Origin: Rhodosorus marinus
Taxonomy: Eukaryota; Rhodophyta; Stylonematophyceae; Stylonematales; Stylonemataceae
Length of the DNA stretch: 64,000 nt
NCBI GenBank assembly: GCA_029953675.1
Contig: JAMWBK010000008.1
Span: 777,001 to 841,000 of the forward strand
Direction of reading: 5' to 3'
Below are positions 56,093-64,000 of this stretch, piece by piece (position 1 is the stretch's first letter; each line of letters opens with the position of its first letter). A model generated the notes under the pieces. The model saw only the letters and a program-made list of their open reading frames with translations, was not told the DNA's origin and searched no databases. Made by a program: the position numbers and the translations under genes.

Positions 56093-58584
56093 ATGAGGCG
56101 TGCGTTCAATAAGAATCTGTCGAAGGCATCTAAAGGAGTTTCGCAGGTGTCTAACTTCGGTCATGCGTCTTACATACCTTGCAAAGTCCGCTTCGACTTC
56201 TCAAATGTTCGAATTGAAAAACTCCGAACCCGAGCGGCCAATGTCGTCCTTGTGTGGGAAAGGAGAGATAAGACTGTAGGTTATTTTTTTGCGTACATGT
56301 TTTTCCTCTGGAAGTCGAAGGTTAGTCTGGGTGAGAGCCTCCATACTGATGTTGTCTTTCTTCTGTTTCACGTCAATTTCAGATCGCAACCGAACAGCAG
56401 GTCGTTCGATCTGGGAATGTAACCTTCTCTGACGGCCTGCATCTAGAGTGCACTTTATTTAAGGATCCTGACTCCAATGATTTCCAGCAAAAGCAAGCAA
56501 AGTTCGCGGTTAGAGTATTCAGCAAGGAGGGCAAAACAATTGCAAAGATCCACTTCAATGTCGCAGAATACATTCTTGTCCCCAGTGGAAGCCAGGATAT
56601 CAAATTATCGCTTTCGGATGGCTCAATTTTAAAAGGTTTGGTGACAACCACTCTCGCCAAGAGCGGACGATCGGTATGGATATGTAGCGAATATGCGGCG
56701 TTCTCATGTCCGGGTTTCCTGGATTCGCACTCTCCACATGAAGAGGACGTCCTTTAATTTGCTCAATGCCTCTACTCTATGCCTCACTACAGAAACCCGC
56801 AAGTCGTGGAGGAAGTAGTGCGGGCTTTTCTGCGTTCACCAGCGGGAGCGGCGGCCTCAGTCAAGCCGGCGATTTTGACGATTTAACTAACGACGTCCCT
56901 GCTGAAGATGAATTCAATGACCTGAACTTCGACGACGATATGTTGGGGATGATTCCAACCAAGAAACCAACACCTTCGAAAGCTAGCGGAGGCCCACGCC
57001 CTGCTGAAAACCAACGGAAGAAGAACGTGGCTCATGTCAGCGCCCCAAAAGGTATTCCCCAACTCAGATACAAGACTTGATAACGTTCTGAATGCACGAT
57101 TCCATGCGCTGAGACTAGCCGGTTCTATTTTCTTTCAGTCACCTCAGCCGCTCCGGCTCGTGCTCCTGCTGTGGCTGGTGATCCGATTCCCTCAACAGTT
57201 GCCGTGTCTGCAGCTTCAGCGACCGCTTCTGCATTCACACCGACTGGTCCCCCTGCAGTAGAAACCGTGAAAGCAGAACAAGTGGCTTCTGTTCCCCAAA
57301 CTCTACAGCGTAAGCCCTGGTGATCAATATTAATCGGCGAAACTTCATACTTGCTGTTTTCTCAAAGCCGCAACCACCTAGAGAACAAGCATTCGCTGTG
57401 CTAACGAAACCTCCTTTTTCGAGCAACTTCTACAGCTGCAATCGCTCTTGTCCCCACAGTTTCAGCGGCTTCGTCTCCTGTAGCATCGGGCCTGGCAGCG
57501 AAGATACCAGGAAGATCAGCCGAGAGCGTGCCAAAAAGTGGCGGGTCCACATCGTCAACTGCTGTGGCTCAGCGCAAACCACTTCAGGCAAAGGTAGATG
57601 AGGTCCGTGGCCGAGTGATTGATCCCCTCGTCCAGCTCCCCCAGACTATTGCTAGAAATGCATGAAGAGGACAGCTTACGAACGGCCGGTGTTCTCATGT
57701 TGTGCGTTTACTCAGGCCGATACTCGGAACGTCTTCATTTCAAGCGAGAGTGAGCAAGAGCCAGAAAGCTGCGTGGATTTCGATTCGCAGTCATTGTACG
57801 AGAAGACTGAAAAAGTTGAGGATCAACTACCGGACAGTACCGAAGCAGTTTTCGAAGACGCAGCACGACTATCGAATGCGTCGAAGGACGCCCAGTTAAA
57901 GGTAAATGGACGAATGCAGTAAAACTCGTTGAGTGCATGTGGAGTCTCTCCGGCTTCGTCGTTTGACATTGGCTCCTCGGTTCACACACTGGGATGTATA
58001 GATATCTTCGCTTCGAGCGGAACTGAAGGATCTGGAAGATCAGCTTGACGTTCGAAAACGTGCGGAGGCTGACCGAGAAGAAGCTAGAAAGGAGCAGCTC
58101 AGGACGGCATCTTCGATGGCAGAAGAGGTGGAGATTCTCAGCAAGGCAAACCGCGAGCTTGAGATTTCGTCAGAGAAGCTGAACAAGGAACTCGCTGCCC
58201 TGGAGAATGAGAATAAGCTAGCGGCTGCTGAGGTGAGGAAGAAGCTCACATGATTATGCCGGCCGGGCTATTTCAATGCTCACGGCCAAAATTCCGATCT
58301 CCTTTCCAGTCCATATGAAAGGGTGCAATCTTAACGCATTGTTCGTATTTCGGGATCAGGAGGAGAGGTTGGTTGCCAATGTGGAAGAGTATGTGAACAA
58401 GAACGAGGAGATGCGAGCTCAGCTCGATGCAGTAAGGAGCAGAATTCAACGCGATGCCAAGGAGGAGACCCTTGTGAATGATCTGAAGGCCGCCAAACTC
58501 CAGCTCGCTATTAAAACGATGGAAAGAGACGAAGCAATTATGATGCTCAGAACTCATCGAGCAACGCTGAGTAATTCTGGATAG
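56093..58584 (+). CDS. NT-C2 domain and coiled-coil protein
   Basis: Eight exons (56093-56275, 56383-56673, 56793-57051, 57139-57309, 57436-57593, 57716-57901, 58002-58232, 58360-58584) give 567 residues. Residues 15-158 form an N-terminal C2-type domain ('KVRFDFSNVRIEKL', 'VVLVWERRDKT', 'GNVTFSDGLHLECTLFKD', 'AKIHFNVAEYIL'), as in EEIG1/EHBP1-like and plant NT-C2 proteins. Residues 160-360 are low-complexity, rich in Ala, Pro, Ser and Val. Residues 415-567 are a long coiled coil ('LRAELKDLEDQLDVRKRAE', 'LRTASSMAEEVEILSKANRE'). Such proteins usually tether membranes or the cytoskeleton; the specific role here is unknown. Splice phases agree throughout. Confidence 0.83.
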
Positions 58585-59874
58585 CTTCATTGGAAGGCCC
58601 TTGCAACATAACGCAGTTAAAATTTCTCCTTCCGCATCCGTTTCGCGGTTTAATGTATCTCGGCGGACCACCGGACCCTGTGCTATCCCATCAATGCCCT
58701 CAAGAAAACCCCCAGACAAGTAGTACTTGTGCAGTACGGGCATCTACCTAGTTCGTGCAACCTCACGAGCTCTAGCTCTGACCTCATAAAAGCAAAGCGC
58801 AAGTGGTTTCACTCAAAATTGCAACGATGATGTTCGTCAAGAAGGGACTCCCTCCTTCCACATCAAACGTCGCAAACAAGCAAAGTGGACGACGCGGGAA
58901 CCCCACTACTTGGGCAGTTCTCAGATTTCTTGCTTAAGATTTCACTCCACCGCTTCTAGCCCTATCCCAAGTATCTAACAGTGAAACGACTTAAAAAAGT
59001 AGACAACCAGGCAAAACTGGGTGCTTCACGCACAATTCTCTTCCCTCTCGAACAAAAACAGTTGCGATTAATACGGCCCGAAAGACAGCTGCGTGTCAAA
59101 GGCTCCTCAACAATCCACCTTGCATCCGGTCCAGGGAAAAACTCAAACATGCAACTGCCATGTCACTCAGCGCCTTGATAATCTCAACTCCCTCATACCA
59201 AGGGTTCCCCCACAGGACCCGATGCAAGATGGGATCGTCACTCAACTACGGTTCTCTTCAGCGATCCACCTTGCATCTAGTCCGAGGGCGAACCTTAGAC
59301 ATGCAGCTACCATGTCGCTCAGAGCCTTATTAAGCTCACCTCCCTCCTTCGGGATAAACCACAACATGAAGATTGGTCCATCTTCCTCCACACCCTCCCT
59401 CCGACCAAACCAACCGTCGTCACGTTTATCTTGTGGACGCGACAAGGCAGAAACATGTTGTGCCGAGCAAATTCTACCTCAACCGTCACCATATCTCAGT
59501 CCAAAATAAAGATTGCGAATTCGTAATATTAACTTTATATAAGAGAACATCAGTCAAGTATTTTATTGACTGAATAATTGTAGTGACACTTTTAGATCTT
59601 CAAAAAGTATCATTCGCCAGTATGGGGTGAGCTTTTTTTTTATTGAGGAAATTGTTTTTTGGGATGACGATGGGGAGCCTCCAAATTTTTTGCCTTTTTG
59701 TAGGAAAGGGGACGCGGAAGGGTTGAAGAGGGTGGTTAAGGGTAGTGTTGAAGTACCCGAGCGAGATGGTTTTTGGATGGGTTTATTTAACGTGTGTCTT
59801 TGAATAGAGGGTTTTTTTCTCCCCGGATTTGGTTTGCTTTGGGTTGGTGCATACTTGTGTCGGTATTCGTTGAA
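58585..59874. other. Intergenic gap between the NT-C2 protein and U2AF65
   Basis: 1.3 kb with a two-copy tandem repeat (59108-59360) and otherwise no supported gene. The U2AF65 leader covers the last few hundred bases. The plus-strand frame 59093-59509 is a by-product of the repeat. Confidence 0.5.
59108..59360. repeat. Two tandem units of about 151 bases
   Basis: ATCCACCTTGCATC starts at 59113 and again at 59264. Each is followed by GGTCCAGGG/AGTCCGAGGG, ACATGCA-CT-CCATGTC-CTCAG and GCCTT, and the copies end in CTCACCTCCCTC-like sequence. About 80 aligned bases per unit are well conserved; the rest is diverged. Confidence 0.75.
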
Positions 59875-62657
<2,783 letters not shown>

Positions 62658-63059
62658 AAGGTTTCCGTGGGGTGGACAAAAGGCATTGGATGTCCCGGAA
62701 AATTGTCGGGCTTTCTCCAACATTCAGGAAGCCGATTATTTTGCTCCCCAAACCAGGGAAGAAATGCGGTTTCTGACAAAATTGCCGGTCATATACAGCA
62801 TTTTGTTCTTTACCTCAAGCTGGGAGTAGGAGCCCCTAGGCTTGATATCTGGCTAGATACACGGGTATTGAAACCTGCTACCCCGATGCCGGGGGTCCCG
62901 ATCGATGGCAAACTCTCTACAATATACAACTGTCTAACTCGGGCTCACCATTGACGTGTAGGAAGGACAGCACCATCCTCAGTTTCTCGGACAAAAGTGC
63001 TCATCTTGAGTACCCTCAATGCCACTCGGTCTATGTGCAAGTATCCACAACAAACGCGC
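62658..63059. other. Convergent 3' region between U2AF65 and FBPase
   Basis: 400 bases holding both 3' ends. No gene and no clear repeat seen. Confidence 0.5.
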
Positions 63060-64000
63060 TCAGATTCCCTTCATCTCGAAGGAGAGATCATCCTCGTCTA
63101 AGGTGTCTTCATCACCGATCGAGGGCGGCTGTTCCCCCGTCTGCTGGAAGAAGCCCAACAGATCCTCAACGTCGAGTTTTGACCCCATGTAGACGGGAGC
63201 TCGTTGGTGGACAGTCGTCGGGACAATATCAAGAATTCTCTCCCACCCTGTGGTGGCCTTCCCCCCGGCGTTTTCGATTAGGAAAGCCATTGGGAAAGCT
63301 TCGTAAAGTAGACGAAGCTTGCCCCGTCGATGAAGTCGGTCAGTCGGGTACATGAAAACTCCCCCGTAGAATAGTGTGCGGTGAATATCGGCAACCATTG
63401 TGCCAATGTAACTGGAGAAGAAGAAGTATCAACGTCAATCATGGCATGCTCCTAGGCTAGCAACCGTTGTGTTGCTGGGAGGCACAATACTTGCATTACC
63501 GAAGCGAATAGGGCTTTCTCGTCTCATCTGTGGGAAACTTAATGCTGTTCACGTATAGCCTTGTAGATTCGTTCCATTCATCCGAATTGCCTTCATTGAC
63601 AGAATAAATGTTGCCTCGATCTTTGATTCGCAAGCTCGGTTGAGTGAGAACGAACTCGCCAAGGCTGGGATCCAATGTGAATGCATGGACTCCATCGCCA
63701 GTACTGATGACAAGACTTGTTGAGCTGCCATACATTGCATATCCAGCGGCAGCAATCTCACTTCCCTTCTGAAGGATGGCCTTTGTAGCCTCCTCAACCG
63801 TGCGGATCCCACCTGCATCCTGGAGCCTATAGACTGCGAAAATCGATCCCACCGATATGTTCGCGTCTATGTTCGACGAACCATCCAACGGATCAAACGC
63901 TATGGCGTACTTTGCCGAGTTCAGATTCCGATCCAATACTAGCGCCATATCTTCGCTTTCGGACACCATAATCGATACCTGGGATAGGATACAAGAGCAA
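63060..64000 (-). CDS. FBP: Fructose-1,6-bisphosphatase, cytosolic type (5' part outside window)
   Basis: Two exons are visible (63978-63500 and 63411-63060); the 5' exons lie beyond the window end. The 277 visible residues contain the metal and substrate motif '[11 protein letters not shown]', '[14 protein letters not shown]', '[18 protein letters not shown]', '[20 protein letters not shown]', '[20 protein letters not shown]' and '[20 protein letters not shown]'. It removes the 1-phosphate of fructose 1,6-bisphosphate in gluconeogenesis and sucrose or starch synthesis. The Cys-containing redox loop that plastid FBPase carries between 'VYR' and 'AAGY' is absent, so this is the thioredoxin-insensitive cytosolic form. 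The C-terminal tail is acidic. Confidence 0.95.

Overview
The window is nuclear DNA of a photosynthetic eukaryote. Most genes are split by short GT-AG introns of roughly 70-190 bases. They encode typical eukaryotic proteins: ribosomal protein eL34, U2AF65, DAD1, prefoldin 5 and ETF-alpha. A nucleus-encoded cyanobacterial-type plastid ribosomal protein S1, a plant-type ALDH22 and EDR2-type (DUF1336) proteins show that the cell is a primary-plastid or plant-lineage organism. Several proteins likely to enter the plastid begin with a short segment built around Gly-Phe-Val/Ala or Ala-Phe-Val. That fits the Phe-containing transit peptides of red algae and glaucophytes, so a unicellular red-lineage alga is my best guess, at low confidence.

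Layout. 0.3-13.5 kb: four long intronless pentatricopeptide-repeat (PPR) genes lie head to tail on the plus strand; three have plastid-like and one a mitochondrion-like N-terminus. 13.7-16.7 kb: a tandem minus-strand pair of stand-alone DUF1336 proteins, each inferred to be 266 residues. 18.8-21.7 kb: eL34 (+) and a CAX-type cation/H+ antiporter (-). 24.3-26.8 kb: ALDH22/Msc7-type aldehyde dehydrogenase. 29.1-32.8 kb: plastid S1 and a plastid-type metallo-beta-lactamase-fold protein. 33.1-34.9 kb: cytosolic-type glucose-6-phosphate dehydrogenase (-). 36.8-38.0 kb: a Copia-type gag fragment and an unrecognised ORF remnant. 38.1-42.4 kb: prefoldin 5 (+), a Deg-like protein that appears to have lost its catalytic His and Ser (-), and ETF-alpha (-). 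43.5-48.8 kb: an EF-hand protein, an unrecognised multi-pass membrane protein and DAD1. 51.2-58.6 kb: a 998-residue Ser/Thr kinase with a 15-base microexon and an NT-C2/coiled-coil protein. 59.9-62.7 kb: U2AF65. 63.1 kb to the end: the 3' part of a cytosolic-type fructose-1,6-bisphosphatase gene that runs off the window.

The genes form no operon-like pathway. Loose themes are organelle gene expression (PPR proteins, S1), sugar phosphate and redox metabolism (G6PDH, FBPase, ETF-alpha, ALDH), the ER (DAD1) and calcium (CAX, EF-hand). The intergenic DNA holds several decayed tandem duplications with units of about 150-230 bases, one inverted repeat, a 36-base palindrome and scattered GACAG/CTGTC palindromes. 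Exon structures were built by eye from reading frame, splice signals and remembered family alignments; no search or transcript was available.
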